Shown here: piece by piece, positions 27,195 to 39,041 of the stretch
How positions within the stretch are numbered: position 1 is the first letter of the stretch
How the letters are laid out: the number at the start of each line of letters is the position of its first letter
Assembly: GCF_001418205.1 (NCBI RefSeq)
Contig: NZ_LIQF01000007.1
Span: 181,654-245,653, forward strand
Direction of reading: 5' to 3'
Length of the DNA stretch: 64,000 bases
Source of the DNA: Marinomonas fungiae
Lineage (GTDB): Bacteria; Pseudomonadota; Gammaproteobacteria; Pseudomonadales; Marinomonadaceae
The notes under the pieces: generated by a model
The model's database searches: none
The model's input: the letters and a program-made list of their open reading frames with translations, nothing else
Told to the model about the DNA's origin: nothing
Made by a program: the position numbers and the translations under genes

Positions 27195-27595
27195 TGAGTA
27201 AGAAATATGACCGTATCCGCCGTATCGGTGCTTTTTTTAGGGAAATTTTGTCGCTTTTTTATAAAAAAATTGTGAAAAAAGTAAAAAAAACCATATTCGA
27301 CTGAATAACCTCCATTACCAGTGATTTTTTCTGCCCCCAATTCCGCCAACCATAGATAATTCTCCTTTGCCATGAGAATGGTTTTCATCTAGTGCTGTTT
27401 TAGCCTGCAGTTTGGTCAATTCTTAAACGCCGCAATTTGAGTGCTTACTTGCCTCAGAGTAGTATGACTTACCGTTTGAATGGTTAGGTGGGTCTATAAA
27501 ACCATTTCACGAGCACTTTCGTTTGCTTGTCCACCTAACTTTTATAAGAAGTAATCGAGTAGAGTTTTCTACATTTTAACTGTGGGAGTTGGTGT
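27195..27595. other. Intergenic region damX - gltB (401 bases), no gene
   Basis: The largest gap in the window. It begins with an AT-rich stretch having seven Ts at 27224-27238 and long A-runs to 27290, with only a weak ACCG/CGGT stem before the Ts, which may be a poor terminator for damX. The second half is the gltB leader, with a nine-base dyad (see 27483-27539). A seven-codon ORF (27464-27487) lacks a good binding site. The minus-strand open frame across 27164-27388 has no recognisable features and overlaps damX. I found no sigma-54 type promoter. Confidence 0.6.
27483..27539 (+). promoter_or_regulatory. Long-range dyad in the gltB leader
   Basis: GTTAGGTGG (27483-27491) and CCACCTAAC (27531-27539) are perfect inverted copies around a 39-base loop. 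The right arm ends 56 bases before the gltB ATG. The loop contains a small GGT/ACC pairing option. It may be a leader RNA stem or two halves of an operator. No known riboswitch class is recognised. Confidence 0.4.
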
Positions 27596-30500
27596 ATGAA
27601 TGCAGGCCTTTATCGTCCTGGCGAGTTCAAAGACAACTGTGGGTTTGGCCTAATCGCTCATATGGAAGGTACGTCAAGTCACGACCTTCTTAAAACCGCA
27701 ATCGAATCCTTAACGAGTATGACACACCGTGGTGGTATCGCTGCCGATGGTAAAACGGGTGACGGCTGTGGTTTGTTGATTCAGAAACCGGATGCTTTTT
27801 TACGAGAAGAAGCGCACACACTGTTTAACCACGTTTTCTCTGATCTATATGGCGTAGGGATGGTCTTCATGGACCAAGACGCTGCCCTAGCAGATGAGCA
27901 ACGTGCAACGCTAACTAAAGCACTTGAAACGGAAGGTTTGAAAGTAGTGGGCTGGCGAGATGTGCCAGTGGATCCTTCTTGCCTAGGTACCATCGCGTTA
28001 GATTGCTTACCGCGCATTGAACAAGTCTTTGTTGACAGCAACCGTATGGATGCACGTACCTTTGCAACGCGTTTGTTTGTTGCTCGTCGCCGTTCTGAAA
28101 TCGCTCTCGCGCAATACGAAAATTTCTACATTTGTTCTTTGTCAGACAAAGTGTTGGCGTACAAAGGCTTGATGATGCCTGTCGACCTACCAACGTTTTA
28201 CAAAGATCTAGGTAACGAAAAAGTTAAAACCGCGATCTGTGTATTCCACCAACGCTTCTCAACTAACACACTACCAAAGTGGCCACTAGCACAGCCATTC
28301 CGTATGTTGGCGCACAACGGTGAGATCAACACCATCGAAGGTAACCGTAATTGGGCGATCGCTCGTGGTAGCAAACTGCGTTCACCTCTGTTACCCGAAA
28401 TCCCAGAGTTAACCCCAATCGTTAACCTAAACGGTTCTGACTCGTCTTCGATGGACAACATGTTAGAGCTATTGGTCACTGGTGGTATGGATATCTTCCG
28501 TGCGGCACGCATGATCATTCCACCAGCGTGGCAAAACGTGGAAAACATGGATCCAGAAATCCGTGCCTTCTACGAGTTTAATTCGATGCACATGGAACCA
28601 TGGGACGGCCCAGCTGGCCTAGTCATGACCGATGGTCGTCATGCCATCTGTATGCTAGACCGTAACGGTCTACGTCCAGCTCGTTGGGTCGTGACTAAAA
28701 ACGGTTACATCACACTTGCTTCTGAAGTCGGTACTTACGACTACAAGCCAGAAGATGTGGTGTCTAAAGGCCGTGTTGGTCCTGGCAAGATGTTGGTGGT
28801 CGATACTCAGACCGGCCAAGTACTGCATACTGAAGACATTGATAACAAACTGAAATCTGCGCACCCATACAAAAAGTGGTTGAAGCAAGAAGGTTTGCGT
28901 ATTGAAGCGCTATTGCAAGAGCATTCCATGGAGTTTGAACCTTTCACTCCAGATCAAATGCTGACGTATCAAAAGATGTTCCAAGTGTCTTTTGAAGAGC
29001 GCGATCAGATCTTCCGTCCATTGGCGGAGAGCGGGCACGAAGCCGTGGGGTCAATGGGTGATGATACGCCGATGGCGGTGATGTCAAATCAGACGCGTCC
29101 AGTATCGGATTACTTCCGCCAGAAATTTGCGCAAGTAACCAACCCGCCAATCGACCCGCTACGTGAGTCGGTGGTTATGTCGCTTGAGACATTGATTGGT
29201 GTGGAGCGTAACTTATTTGAAGAAACGCCAAAACATGCCAACCGTATCATTCTATCATCGCCAGTGTTGTCACCACGTAAGTACAGCCGTCTATTGGCAA
29301 TGGAAGACCATCGTTTTCGCTTGGTGCGTTTGAATACAACCTACAATCCAGACGAAATCAGTCTAGAGCAAGCGATTCGCAACCTACAAATGAGCGCCGA
29401 AGAAGTAGTACGCAATGGTGCTGTGATTGTGGTGTTGACGGACCGTGAATTTGATAAGGGTAACTTGCCAATCCCTGCGGCGATGGCGGTCGGTGCAGTT
29501 CATCACCATTTAACAGAAGCGGGCCTACGTTGTGATTCCAACATCATTGCGGACACTGGCTTTGCACGCGATCCACACCAGTTTGCGGTATTGCTAGGCT
29601 TTGGTGCGACAGCGGTTTACCCATACCTTTCTTACCGTTTGATCAATGACTTGATCGACAAAGGTGAAGTATTGGGCGACCCAATTGCCTGCCATCAGAA
29701 GTACCGTAAAGGCATCAACAAAGGCCTGATGAAAATCATGTCTAAGATGGGTATCTCGACGGTTGCCTCTTACCGTGGTGCGCAATTGTTTGAAGCCGTT
29801 GGTTTGGACAGCAAGGTTGTGGATCTATGTTTTAAAGGCGTACCAAGCCGTATCCAAGGTTCAACCTTTGAAGATTTCCAACGTGAGCAACAAGTGATCT
29901 CTGACAATGCTTGGAAAGCGCGTAAGCCAATCAACCAAGGTGGCTACCTGAAGTATGTTCACGGTCAGGAATACCATGCCTTTAACCCTGATGTGGTACG
30001 TAATCTACAAGCTTCGGTAAGCAGCGGTAAATTTGAAGATTTCAGCAAGTACGCAGAGCTTGTTAACACTCGCCCAGCGTCTATGCTACGTGATCTATTT
30101 GGTCTAAAAGAAGACATTAAGCCGGTTGCAGTAGAGCAAGTCGAGGCGATCGAAGACATCCTACCGCGCTTTGACTCGGCGGGTATGTCGCTAGGTGCCT
30201 TGTCGCCAGAAGCGCACGAAGCACTAGCACAAGCGATGAACGAACTTGGCTGTCGTTCAAACTCTGGTGAAGGTGGTGAAGACCCTGCACGTCATGGTAC
30301 GGAGCGTCGTTCTAAGATCAAGCAGATTGCCTCCGGTCGCTTTGGTGTGACGCCAGAATACCTAGTCAACGCAGAAGTGCTACAGATCAAAGTGGCGCAA
30401 GGTGCGAAACCAGGTGAAGGTGGTCAGCTACCAGGTGGTAAAGTAAACGGTCTAATCGCTCGTCTACGTTACTCGGTACCAGGTGTAACGCTGATTTCAC

Positions 30501-32047
30501 CGCCACCACATCACGACATTTACTCGATCGAAGATTTGGCACAGCTGATTTTCGACTTGAAACAAGTAAACCCTGATGCCTTGGTATCGGTGAAGCTGGT
30601 ATCTGAGCCGGGTGTGGGCACGATCGCAGCGGGTGTAGCGAAAGCCTACGCGGACTTGATCACCATTTCTGGCTACGACGGTGGTACGGCGGCATCGCCT
30701 ATTACGTCTATTCGTCATGCTGGTTCCCCTTGGGAACTAGGTCTAGCGGAAGCCCAGCAAGCACTGCGTGCCAACGACCTGCGTGGCAAGATTCGTCTAC
30801 AAACAGACGGTGGTCTCAAGACAGGTCTAGACGTGGTGAAAGCCGCGATTCTAGGGGCAGAAAGTTTTGGTTTTGGTACCACGCCAATGGTGGCAATGGG
30901 CTGTAAATTCCTTCGTATCTGTCACCTAAACAACTGTGCGACGGGTGTTGCAACACAAGACGAAAAACTGCGTGAAGAATACTTCATCGGCACAGTTGAA
31001 ATGATCAAAAACTTCTTCCGCTTTATGGCCGAAGATACCCGTCAGTGGATGGCAAAATTAGGTGTCACTAAGATGGCTGACCTAATTGGTCGTACTGACC
31101 TGCTAACGCTATTGCCGGGTGAAACCAGCAAACAAGCGAACTTGGATCTATCGCCAATCCTCAGTAACGATGCGATCCCAGCGGAAAAACCGCAGTACTG
31201 CCAAGTGCCGTTCAACCCACCACACGACAAAGGCCTATTGGCTGAGAAAATGTGGGCGACGGTACAAAATGCTGTAGAAGAGAAAGAAGGCGGTGAGTTT
31301 AGTTTCTCTGTGACCAACCAAGACCGTTCAATCGGTGCCCGTTTGTCTGGTGAAATTGCCAAACGTTACGGTAACCAAGGCATGAACGATCAGCCGATTA
31401 CCTTGAAACTAACAGGTACCGCGGGTCAGTCGTTTGGCGTATGGAACGCCGGTGGTTTGAACATGTACCTAGAAGGGGATGCCAACGACTACGTCGGTAA
31501 AGGTATGACTGGCGGTAAGCTAGTGGTACGTCCACCGCGCGGCTCGGCGTTTGCGTCCAACAAGTCTGCGATTATTGGTAACACCTGTTTGTACGGTGCG
31601 ACTGGCGGTAAATTGTTCGCGGCAGGTACCGCGGGTGAGCGTTTTGGTGTGCGAAACTCTGGCTGTCATGCGGTCATCGAAGGCGCTGGTGATCACTGTT
31701 GTGAATACATGACGGGTGGCTTGATTACGGTACTGGGTAATACGGGTTACAACTTCGGTGCGGGTATGACAGGTGGTTTTGCTTACGTATTGGACTTAGA
31801 CCGTACCTTCGTTGACAAGTACAACCACGAGTTGGTTGAAATTCAGCGTGTGGGGACTGAGTTGACGGAAGAATACCGTTCTCACCTACGCAGTGTAATC
31901 GAAGAATATGTTCGCGAAACTGATAGCGAGTGGGGCCATGAAATCCTAGAAAACTTCTACGATTACATCGGTAAGTTCTGGTTAGTGAAACCAAAAGCCG
32001 CAAGTCTTGGACAGCTATTGGCGAACACTCGTCAGCGTCCAGAATAA
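27596..32047 (+). CDS. gltB: Glutamate synthase (NADPH) large subunit
   Basis: The large subunit of GOGAT (1483 residues), which makes two glutamates from glutamine and 2-oxoglutarate. The N-terminal amidotransferase begins after a 14-residue propeptide, with nucleophile Cys15 in KDNCGFG, and continues with TMTHRGG and [12 protein letters not shown]. The synthase domain has the FMN-binding region [13 protein letters not shown] and the 3Fe-4S cysteines in [16 protein letters not shown]. The C-terminal GXGXG repeat domain (about residues 1240-1400) has repeated TGG and NSG turns. GGGAG lies before the ATG. Leucine is very often encoded by CTA, unlike the mix in neighbouring genes, which suggests a highly expressed gene. 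Confidence 0.98.
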   Translation: MNAGLYRPGEFKDNCGFGLIAHMEGTSSHDLLKTAIESLTSMTHRGGIAADGKTGDGCGLLIQKPDAFLREEAHTLFNHVFSDLYGVGMVFMDQDAALADEQRATLTKALETEGLKVVGWRDVPVDPSCLGTIALDCLPRIEQVFVDSNRMDARTFATRLFVARRRSEIALAQYENFYICSLSDKVLAYKGLMMPVDLPTFYKDLGNEKVKTAICVFHQRFSTNTLPKWPLAQPFRMLAHNGEINTIEGNRNWAIARGSKLRSPLLPEIPELTPIVNLNGSDSSSMDNMLELLVTGGMDIFRAARMIIPPAWQNVENMDPEIRAFYEFNSMHMEPWDGPAGLVMTDGRHAICMLDRNGLRPARWVVTKNGYITLASEVGTYDYKPEDVVSKGRVGPGKMLVVDTQTGQVLHTEDIDNKLKSAHPYKKWLKQEGLRIEALLQEHSMEFEPFTPDQMLTYQKMFQVSFEERDQIFRPLAESGHEAVGSMGDDTPMAVMSNQTRPVSDYFRQKFAQVTNPPIDPLRESVVMSLETLIGVERNLFEETPKHANRIILSSPVLSPRKYSRLLAMEDHRFRLVRLNTTYNPDEISLEQAIRNLQMSAEEVVRNGAVIVVLTDREFDKGNLPIPAAMAVGAVHHHLTEAGLRCDSNIIADTGFARDPHQFAVLLGFGATAVYPYLSYRLINDLIDKGEVLGDPIACHQKYRKGINKGLMKIMSKMGISTVASYRGAQLFEAVGLDSKVVDLCFKGVPSRIQGSTFEDFQREQQVISDNAWKARKPINQGGYLKYVHGQEYHAFNPDVVRNLQASVSSGKFEDFSKYAELVNTRPASMLRDLFGLKEDIKPVAVEQVEAIEDILPRFDSAGMSLGALSPEAHEALAQAMNELGCRSNSGEGGEDPARHGTERRSKIKQIASGRFGVTPEYLVNAEVLQIKVAQGAKPGEGGQLPGGKVNGLIARLRYSVPGVTLISPPPHHDIYSIEDLAQLIFDLKQVNPDALVSVKLVSEPGVGTIAAGVAKAYADLITISGYDGGTAASPITSIRHAGSPWELGLAEAQQALRANDLRGKIRLQTDGGLKTGLDVVKAAILGAESFGFGTTPMVAMGCKFLRICHLNNCATGVATQDEKLREEYFIGTVEMIKNFFRFMAEDTRQWMAKLGVTKMADLIGRTDLLTLLPGETSKQANLDLSPILSNDAIPAEKPQYCQVPFNPPHDKGLLAEKMWATVQNAVEEKEGGEFSFSVTNQDRSIGARLSGEIAKRYGNQGMNDQPITLKLTGTAGQSFGVWNAGGLNMYLEGDANDYVGKGMTGGKLVVRPPRGSAFASNKSAIIGNTCLYGATGGKLFAAGTAGERFGVRNSGCHAVIEGAGDHCCEYMTGGLITVLGNTGYNFGAGMTGGFAYVLDLDRTFVDKYNHELVEIQRVGTELTEEYRSHLRSVIEEYVRETDSEWGHEILENFYDYIGKFWLVKPKAASLGQLLANTRQRPE

Positions 32048-32097
32048 GTTTGGTTTAAGAGAACGTTCCTAACCCAGTTTGACCCATTTGAAAGAGT

Positions 32098-32114
32098 GCC
32101 GCGCAGAGCGCGGC
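32098..32114 (+). other. GC-rich hairpin between gltB and gltD
   Basis: GCCGCGC / GCGCGGC with loop AGA is a perfect seven-base stem just before the gltD ribosome binding site (CAGGAG). No T-run follows, so it is not a terminator. It may stabilise one side of the bicistronic mRNA. Confidence 0.5.
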
Positions 32115-32126
32115 CACAGGAGATAG

Positions 32127-33554
<1,428 letters not shown>

Positions 33555-33592
33555 GTTTCGTTATGTGATATCACTTATGTGGTGTCTCATCT

Positions 33593-33625
33593 AAGCCCCT
33601 ATCGAATGATAGGGGCTTTTTTTTT
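33593..33625 (+). terminator. Intrinsic terminator after gltD
   Basis: An 11-base perfect stem AAGCCCCTATC / GATAGGGGCTT with loop GAAT, followed by a run of nine Ts. It ends the gltBD transcript 39 bases after the stop. Confidence 0.95.
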
Positions 33626-33691
33626 GCGGTTTAACGACCTGATTTGACTATTTTTGAGACATCGCGACAAAGCAACAAAATGCAACGATGT

Positions 33692-33713
33692 TTACATAAT
33701 GTAACCGTATAAT
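33692..33713. promoter_or_regulatory. Palindrome and -10-like box upstream of the chemoreceptor
   Basis: TTACAT-A-ATGTAA (33692-33704) is perfectly symmetric, and TATAAT begins at 33708. No fitting -35 box is present, so activation by a bound regulator is possible. The site is 125 bases before the chemoreceptor ATG. I saw no sigma-28 consensus. Confidence 0.3.
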
Positions 33714-33837
33714 TTTGTTGCAAGATTTTTCCCTGAACCCTAGGATCGAAAAAAATAAGAAATAGTCTAAGTCATGATGTTTGTGGCGAAAATGGGGGGA
33801 TTTTTCAGTAGCTTTATTAGTCACAAAGGACAGAATG

Positions 33838-36060
33838 ATGAGCTTCAAAAGTAAGATTGTACTAATTTTATTGGGCGTTGGTATTTTTCCGGCGCTTATC
33901 ATGGCAGGGGTGCTAACTTGGCTATCTTCCCAAGCATTATCCCAATCTGTATTTGACCATTTAACATCCATCCGCAGCGCTAAGGCTGCAACGGTCACCC
34001 AATATTTAGAAACGCTTTCTCACGAAGTTGAAATCCTAGCGCAAAGCCCAGATATAGTGCAGGCGTTCAAGGCTTTAGACTCAGCGTTTTATTCAGTACC
34101 GAAAGATATCTCCTCAGCTCAGCAGCAGTCACTACGCAGTTACTATGAAAGGCAGTTCTTGCCACGTTGGCGTGAGCAGAAAGCGCAAGCCAGTACACAA
34201 GATGTTATGAACCTTATGAGTTCATTGACGCCACAAGCAAAATATCTTCAGTACCAATATATTTCTAACAACACTCATCCCGTTGGCAGTAAGGATAATT
34301 TGTTAGTCGACGATGGCAATACTGCCTACGGTGCTGAGCACAAACGTATTCACCCCTACATGCGAGCGATTCAGCAACGTTTTGGCTTCTATGACTTGTT
34401 CATAGTGGATCTGAAGGGCTCCGTTGTATATTCCGTCTTCAAAGAGTTGGACTTTGCGACTAATTTGAAAAATGGTCCTTATGCCAATTCCGGTTTAGCA
34501 GAGGCTTATAACAAAGCCTTGAACCTTGGGTCTAAACAGGTGAGCGTAACGGATTTCTCTCTCTATATTCCGTCTTATGATGCCCCTGCGGGCTTTATAT
34601 CATCTCCGGTCTTTGAGGATGGTCAGAAAATTGGCGTTGTGATTGCTCAGTTTCCGATTGAGCAGCTAAACGCCGTTATGGCTGAGCGCGATGGTTTAGG
34701 GGAAACGGGTGAAACTTACTTGGTTGGAGTGGATGGCTTGATGCGCTCAGATTCTTATTTAGATCCGAAGAGTCGCTCGGTGCTAGCATCCTTTAGCAAC
34801 CCCAAAGCAGGTCGAGTGGAGACTGAAGCCGTGCGTGCGGCGCAAAACGGGCTAACGGGTACACGTATTATTACTGACTATAATGGCCATCCGGTCTTGT
34901 CATCCTTTGCACCATTGCCATTCGCTGGTCTTGGATGGAGTATTTTAGCAGAGATGGATGAAGCGGAAGCTATGGCCGCTCGCAATCAGATGCTGGCGAT
35001 TAGCGTGGCTTTGGTTATCTTGGCCGCTGTGATGGGCTCGGTTGTGGCGATCTTGGTGGCTCGTATGGTATTGCGTCCTTTGGGGGCTGAGCCGAATCTG
35101 ATGCGTGAGATTGCGGACCGAATTGCTAACGGTGATTTAACTATGCAGTTCAGCCATAGCAATGATAACAGTGTTTATCGTTCTATGGCTGTGATGGCTG
35201 ATGGCCTACGCTCTTTGGTTAGCGATATCCGTAGAAGTGCTCTGCATCAGTCAGAAACGGCTCATGAGCTGGCAGTGATTTCTGAGCAAACCTCTGGTGC
35301 GATTCGTGAACAGCATGCGAATACGGCGCAAATTGCAGCATCGACTTCGCAGATGAACTCAACTTCAGCGGAAGTATCGCAAACTATTCAAAATGTAGCA
35401 GGGGCAACTCGTGAAGCAAAAGATAAGGTGATTGAGAGTGTGAACCTTGCAACCTCTGCTTCTCAGGCACTACATGAGATGGGGCAAGAGCTAGAAAAAT
35501 CTGGTGAGCAAGTGGATATCTTAGCGCAGCAAGTCCTGTCGATTTCGTCTGTCTTAGAAAGTATTCAAGGTATTTCAGATCAAACCAATTTATTGGCACT
35601 TAATGCTGCTATCGAAGCTGCTCGTGCGGGTGAAAGCGGTCGAGGTTTTGCTGTAGTAGCCGATGAAGTCCGTAGCTTGGCGCAAAGTACTCAACAAGAA
35701 ACAGAACAAATCTCGAATATTATCAATCAGCTTCAGCATGGAGCGAAGCAGGCACAGATCTTAGTTCGCGGTGGTATCGAGACATCTCGTAAGGTCTCAA
35801 ATCAAACCAGCAATACCTCTACGAAACTGCGTGAAGCCATGATTAAAGTAGACTATGTTGATGAAATGACTTTGCAAATTGCCAGTTCAGCTGAGCAACA
35901 ATCGTCTGTTTCCGCTGAGATCAGCGGCAATATAGAAGCTTTAAGTTGCAGCTCCTCTCAGATTGAACAAACCGTCGAAGAGATTTCCCGCTCAAGCGAA
36001 GAGGTTGCGCGTCTATCTGGAGATTTGAATGTACTGGTGGATAAGTTTAAGGTGGCTTAA
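33838..36060 (+). CDS. Methyl-accepting chemotaxis protein with large periplasmic sensor
   Basis: A chemoreceptor of 740 residues. A membrane helix lies at about residues 5-28, then a periplasmic region of about 350 residues. Its size and spacing ([18 protein letters not shown], then [16 protein letters not shown]) suggest a double Cache domain. The second helix is at about 383-410, followed by a HAMP domain. The signalling domain has the invariant hairpin tip [20 protein letters not shown] near residue 580, then [13 protein letters not shown]. The ligand is unknown. Start at 33838 (or 33835), with AAAGGA upstream. No che genes are close by. Confidence 0.93.
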   Translation: MSFKSKIVLILLGVGIFPALIMAGVLTWLSSQALSQSVFDHLTSIRSAKAATVTQYLETLSHEVEILAQSPDIVQAFKALDSAFYSVPKDISSAQQQSLRSYYERQFLPRWREQKAQASTQDVMNLMSSLTPQAKYLQYQYISNNTHPVGSKDNLLVDDGNTAYGAEHKRIHPYMRAIQQRFGFYDLFIVDLKGSVVYSVFKELDFATNLKNGPYANSGLAEAYNKALNLGSKQVSVTDFSLYIPSYDAPAGFISSPVFEDGQKIGVVIAQFPIEQLNAVMAERDGLGETGETYLVGVDGLMRSDSYLDPKSRSVLASFSNPKAGRVETEAVRAAQNGLTGTRIITDYNGHPVLSSFAPLPFAGLGWSILAEMDEAEAMAARNQMLAISVALVILAAVMGSVVAILVARMVLRPLGAEPNLMREIADRIANGDLTMQFSHSNDNSVYRSMAVMADGLRSLVSDIRRSALHQSETAHELAVISEQTSGAIREQHANTAQIAASTSQMNSTSAEVSQTIQNVAGATREAKDKVIESVNLATSASQALHEMGQELEKSGEQVDILAQQVLSISSVLESIQGISDQTNLLALNAAIEAARAGESGRGFAVVADEVRSLAQSTQQETEQISNIINQLQHGAKQAQILVRGGIETSRKVSNQTSNTSTKLREAMIKVDYVDEMTLQIASSAEQQSSVSAEISGNIEALSCSSSQIEQTVEEISRSSEEVARLSGDLNVLVDKFKVA

Positions 36061-36083
36061 ACCGATTCACTTAAGAGTGCCAT

Positions 36084-36746
36084 ATGAAATTCCTTATCTT
36101 CCTTGGTTCTGTTCGTACCTCAACCCCGCCGCGTCCAGCGCGGTTGGGGGAACGAGTCGCCCAAGCCTGCCTAGGTATGCTCAGCGATGCCTACCCAGAA
36201 CATGACTTTGAATTGATTGATCCCTTGGATTATGACCAAGGCGCTGTGTTTAAGCCGCACTTTTCTTATGCCAAAGATAAAGCTCCGCAAGTGCTAGACG
36301 TCTTGGCCAATAAAATCTCCCTAGCCGATGGCTATGTGATGGTTAGTCCTGAATACAATCACTCCATGAGTCCTGCGCTAGCCAATTTATTAAACCACTT
36401 TGGTAGCTCGCTGTTTTCCTTTAAACCCAGTGCCATTGTCACTTATTCGGCGGGGCAGTGGGGGGGCATGCGTGCTGCCGTGGGAATGCGTAGCTTTCTC
36501 GCAGAACTTGGCTGTTTGCCGGTGTCTGCGATGATTCATGTTCCTAAGGCGCAAGAAGTGTTTGGTGAAACGGGGCAAACGTTAGCCAGTGTGGACAGCG
36601 AGCGTTGGCAAGACTATTTTGGACGCACCTTTAGTCAGCTATTATGGTGGGCGCAAGCGACCTGTGAGCAGCGTGAAAAAATTGACCCATTTGCTCAAAG
36701 TGCCCCCTTTCAAAAGGCTCCTTCTGAGCGAAATGCCCCAAAATAG
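36084..36746 (+). CDS. NADPH-dependent FMN reductase-family flavoprotein
   Basis: A 220-residue flavodoxin-like protein. The start MKFLIFLGSVRTST is the phosphate-binding loop of the FMN_red family. VMVSPEYNHSMSPALANLL at about residue 92 is the conserved PEYN block, and YSAGQWGGMRAAVGMRSFLAELG the isoalloxazine loop region. The C-terminus is about 30 residues longer than in many relatives and rich in charge. It may be a quinone, FMN or chromate-type reductase; the substrate cannot be assigned. It is 23 bases after the chemoreceptor and could be cotranscribed. Confidence 0.85.
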   Translation: MKFLIFLGSVRTSTPPRPARLGERVAQACLGMLSDAYPEHDFELIDPLDYDQGAVFKPHFSYAKDKAPQVLDVLANKISLADGYVMVSPEYNHSMSPALANLLNHFGSSLFSFKPSAIVTYSAGQWGGMRAAVGMRSFLAELGCLPVSAMIHVPKAQEVFGETGQTLASVDSERWQDYFGRTFSQLLWWAQATCEQREKIDPFAQSAPFQKAPSERNAPK

Positions 36747-36926
36747 TGAATTTTAGAGACGTTTTTATCAGTACTTTATCAAATGATTGCAGCGCGCTTT
36801 TTCCTTTAGTACGCCGCTTGTTCCCATTCTAATAACTTCGCTGTATGTTTAATAAATGGGGTCATTACTCCGTCATAAAGCCATGCCTATAGTAGGGCAA
36901 TCATTTAATAACACAGGGAGCGATAC

Positions 36927-37610
36927 ATGGGTAAAGTGCACTTTGTTGGTGGAGAGAAAGGCGGTGTAGGAAAGTCGATGACTGCGCGATTATTGGCACA
37001 ATACTACATAGATAAAGAGTTGCCTTTTTTAGGGTTTGACTGTGATGCTTCCCATGGAACGTTTTCTCGCTTTTACAGTTAGTTTGCATCGCCAGTCGTG
37101 ATTGGCGAAGAAGACAGTCTGGATGGCTTGTTAGAGGCGATGGAAGCCAACCCAGATAAAGATTTGATTATTGACCTTGCTGCACAAGCGGCTAAACCTT
37201 TGGGTGATTGGATTGATGACACGGATGTATTTGGCCTACTGGATGAGATGGATTATCAAGTGTGTCTGTGGCATGTAATGGATGATGGTGCGGATTCGGT
37301 AGCGCTTTTAGAGCAACTATTAGAGCGTTATCAGCAGCCTGAGCTAGAGTTTATTGTGGTGCAGAACCTTGGTCGTGGTAGTGATTTCTCGCGTTTCCAA
37401 AAATCAGAGACGTTCAAAAAAGCTCAGCAGCGCGAAGCTTTTATCATTGAACTGCCTAAGTTACAAAGCAAACTTACCCAGAAAATAGACTTTAACAACA
37501 GCAGCTTCTGGGCCGTAGCGAACAACAAAAGCTTAATGAATATTGCTGAACGTCAGCGCATGAAAGTTTGGCTGCGTAACGCCTACGAGCAGATTGCTTT
37601 CCTTGATTAG
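36927..37610 (+). pseudogene. ParA/MinD-like P-loop ATPase gene with an in-frame TAG at codon 52
   Basis: From the ATG at 36927, with GGGAG seven bases upstream, the frame reads MGKVHFVGGEKGGVGKSMTA with a deviant Walker A (residues 9-17). It then reaches RFYS and a TAG at 37080-37082. The same frame continues open for another 175 codons (FASPVVIGEEDSLDGLLEAM, then DLIIDLAAQAAKPL, and QNLGRGSDFSRF) to the stop at 37610. Without the TAG it would encode 227 residues. A single base change, for example from GAG, TCG or TAT, explains the break. No frameshift is needed. An internal start at 37098 would lack the ATP-binding loop. It may be a recent nonsense mutation, a strain polymorphism or a sequencing error. 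Confidence 0.85.
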
Positions 37611-37719
37611 ATTGAAACGTTATTTTCAAAGTTAGATCACAGCGCTTCCTTATTTCGTCTTGAGAAAGAGGAAGCGGCTAGGGATAGTGGTAGGACGCCT
37701 TAATAAGAAGGAGGCCACC

Positions 37720-38268
37720 ATGAACAAGCTAGTGATCATCACCGGTGTACTAAGTGTTGCCGCGCTAGGGACGGTTGGTATCGTTTGGCAAGCTGCAAAA
37801 AACTGGTCAGAGCCAAAAGTGATGCCGGTAGTCGGTGCAACAGCTCGAGACTGGCACCCGGAAACCTTTTGGTATGAACCATGGGGTGAATCCCTTGTGC
37901 ACAAAGGCATGGATATTTTTGCTGATCGAGGCACGCCTGTCGTGGCCGCAACCAATCACATCATTATCTCTGTCAACGATACCCGTCGCGGTGGAAAAAA
38001 CATCTGGGCACTCGGTCCTAATTGGCGTCTGCATTACTATGCCCATTTGGACACCATTAATGATGAGTTAGGTTGGTATGTGGAAGCTGGCAGTCTTCTG
38101 GGGACGGTTGGCAGTTCCGGTAATGCTCAAGGCAAGCCGCCACATCTTCACTATGGTATTCGTCGCATATCAGCGGACGAGTCGTATGTCGATGATAGCA
38201 CCCAAGGTGAGCGTAAAGCCTACTGGGTGAATCCAATCGAGTACCTCGCCCCCGTCATTAATCACTAA
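37720..38268 (+). CDS. M23-family peptidase, membrane anchored
   Basis: A 182-residue LytM-type endopeptidase. An N-terminal membrane segment (residues about 3-22, LVIITGVLSVAALGTVGIVW) anchors it or acts as a signal. The zinc site is complete: HKGMD (first His and Asp) at about residue 60 and PHLHYGI (HxH) at about 145, with YAHLD between. It has no coiled coil or LysM. It would cut peptide cross-links in the cell wall. GAAGGAGG precedes the ATG at 37720. An eight-base dyad CGCTTCCT / AGGAAGCG (37643-37676) lies upstream. Confidence 0.9.
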   Translation: MNKLVIITGVLSVAALGTVGIVWQAAKNWSEPKVMPVVGATARDWHPETFWYEPWGESLVHKGMDIFADRGTPVVAATNHIIISVNDTRRGGKNIWALGPNWRLHYYAHLDTINDELGWYVEAGSLLGTVGSSGNAQGKPPHLHYGIRRISADESYVDDSTQGERKAYWVNPIEYLAPVINH

Positions 38269-38341
38269 ATGAAAATCGCTATTATTAGGTGCCTTGCTTT
38301 TGTATCATGGTTCAGTACACCTCAATCAAAGGATAAAGGGA

Positions 38342-38821
38342 ATGAAAAAAATAGTATGGGCTGCCGCAATTTGGGCAGGGCTAAGTAGTGCTGTGTTGTA
38401 TGCGCAACCAAGTGACACGGTACTCGAGTTAATGGATGTGATGAAGATGGAGGAGCAAATGTCTTCCGGTTTTAATGCCATGCTGCCTATGGTGGATTCG
38501 TTATCACAACAATGGCAGCTGACGCCAGAAAAAAGCCAAGAGCTACGTGCCATTTACCGTGACTGGTTTGACAATGCGATTGACCGAAACGCGATCATAG
38601 ACCAGATAGCGGAAGCCTATGACCGATCATTCAGTGAAGCTGAGATGCGCGATATGATTACGTTTTACCAAACGCCAACGGGTCAAAAAGTACTGGAAAA
38701 GATGCCGGAATTGACGCAAACCGGAGCCCAATTTGGGATGCAAGAAGGCCAAAAGAAGCAGCATTTGCTAGAAGAAAAAATACGTGCGTTCTTTGAAGAG
38801 AACGTTCAATCCGCACAATAA
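38342..38821 (+). CDS. DUF2059 periplasmic protein
   Basis: A 159-residue exported protein with a signal peptide (MKKIVWAAAIWAGLSSAVLYA). The helical DUF2059 domain is recognised by ISEAY-type and FYQTPTGQKVLEKMPELTQ sequence at about residues 105-130. Function of the family is unknown. I use the ATG at 38342, after an AAAGGG site, because it gives a clean signal peptide; the frame extends upstream to 38294 without support. A long dyad follows its stop at 38856. Confidence 0.83.
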   Translation: MKKIVWAAAIWAGLSSAVLYAQPSDTVLELMDVMKMEEQMSSGFNAMLPMVDSLSQQWQLTPEKSQELRAIYRDWFDNAIDRNAIIDQIAEAYDRSFSEAEMRDMITFYQTPTGQKVLEKMPELTQTGAQFGMQEGQKKQHLLEEKIRAFFEENVQSAQ

Positions 38822-38855
38822 CGACTTGCCTCCATCCAACCTATCGCTCAATCTT

Positions 38856-38899
38856 CCTGTCAAATATAACCATTTGGTTAAATTTGGCAGGAATCCTGC
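38856..38899 (+). promoter_or_regulatory. Overlapping dyads in the xdhA leader, alternative hairpins
   Basis: Arm 1 CCTGTCAAATATAACCA (38856-38872) and arm 2 TGGTTAAATTTGGCAGG (38875-38891) pair at 15 of 17 positions around TT. The end of arm 2 (GCAGGA, 38887-38892) also pairs perfectly with TCCTGC (38894-38899). The two hairpins cannot form together. No T-run follows. It could be a leader RNA switch for xdhABC, an operator, or the 3' end of the DUF2059 mRNA. Confidence 0.5.
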
Positions 38900-39041
38900 T
38901 AACTTATTAAGTATCGACTGGTAGTGATTCGCTTAACTGTGCGAGACTGCTACAGCATACGTTATAAACTTTATTAAAAAGAACAAGTTACTATGACGAG
39001 GAAGAGTGAAGTCGCCTTGTTTGGATAGGAGTAGCTGAGCA

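Noticed and set aside
27164..27388. Minus-strand 74-residue frame at the damX end
   Set aside because: It starts in AT-rich intergenic DNA, overlaps damX, and shows no domain or binding site.
37080..37082. TAG in the ParA-like gene as a site of pyrrolysine or programmed read-through
   Set aside because: Pyrrolysine is not known in this type of organism or protein, and there is no visible stimulatory structure. A nonsense mutation or error is simpler.
38993..39028. Eleven-codon ORF (MTRKSEVALFG) before xdhA
   Set aside because: It has no ribosome binding site and does not overlap the paired region, unlike the leader ORF at 52249.
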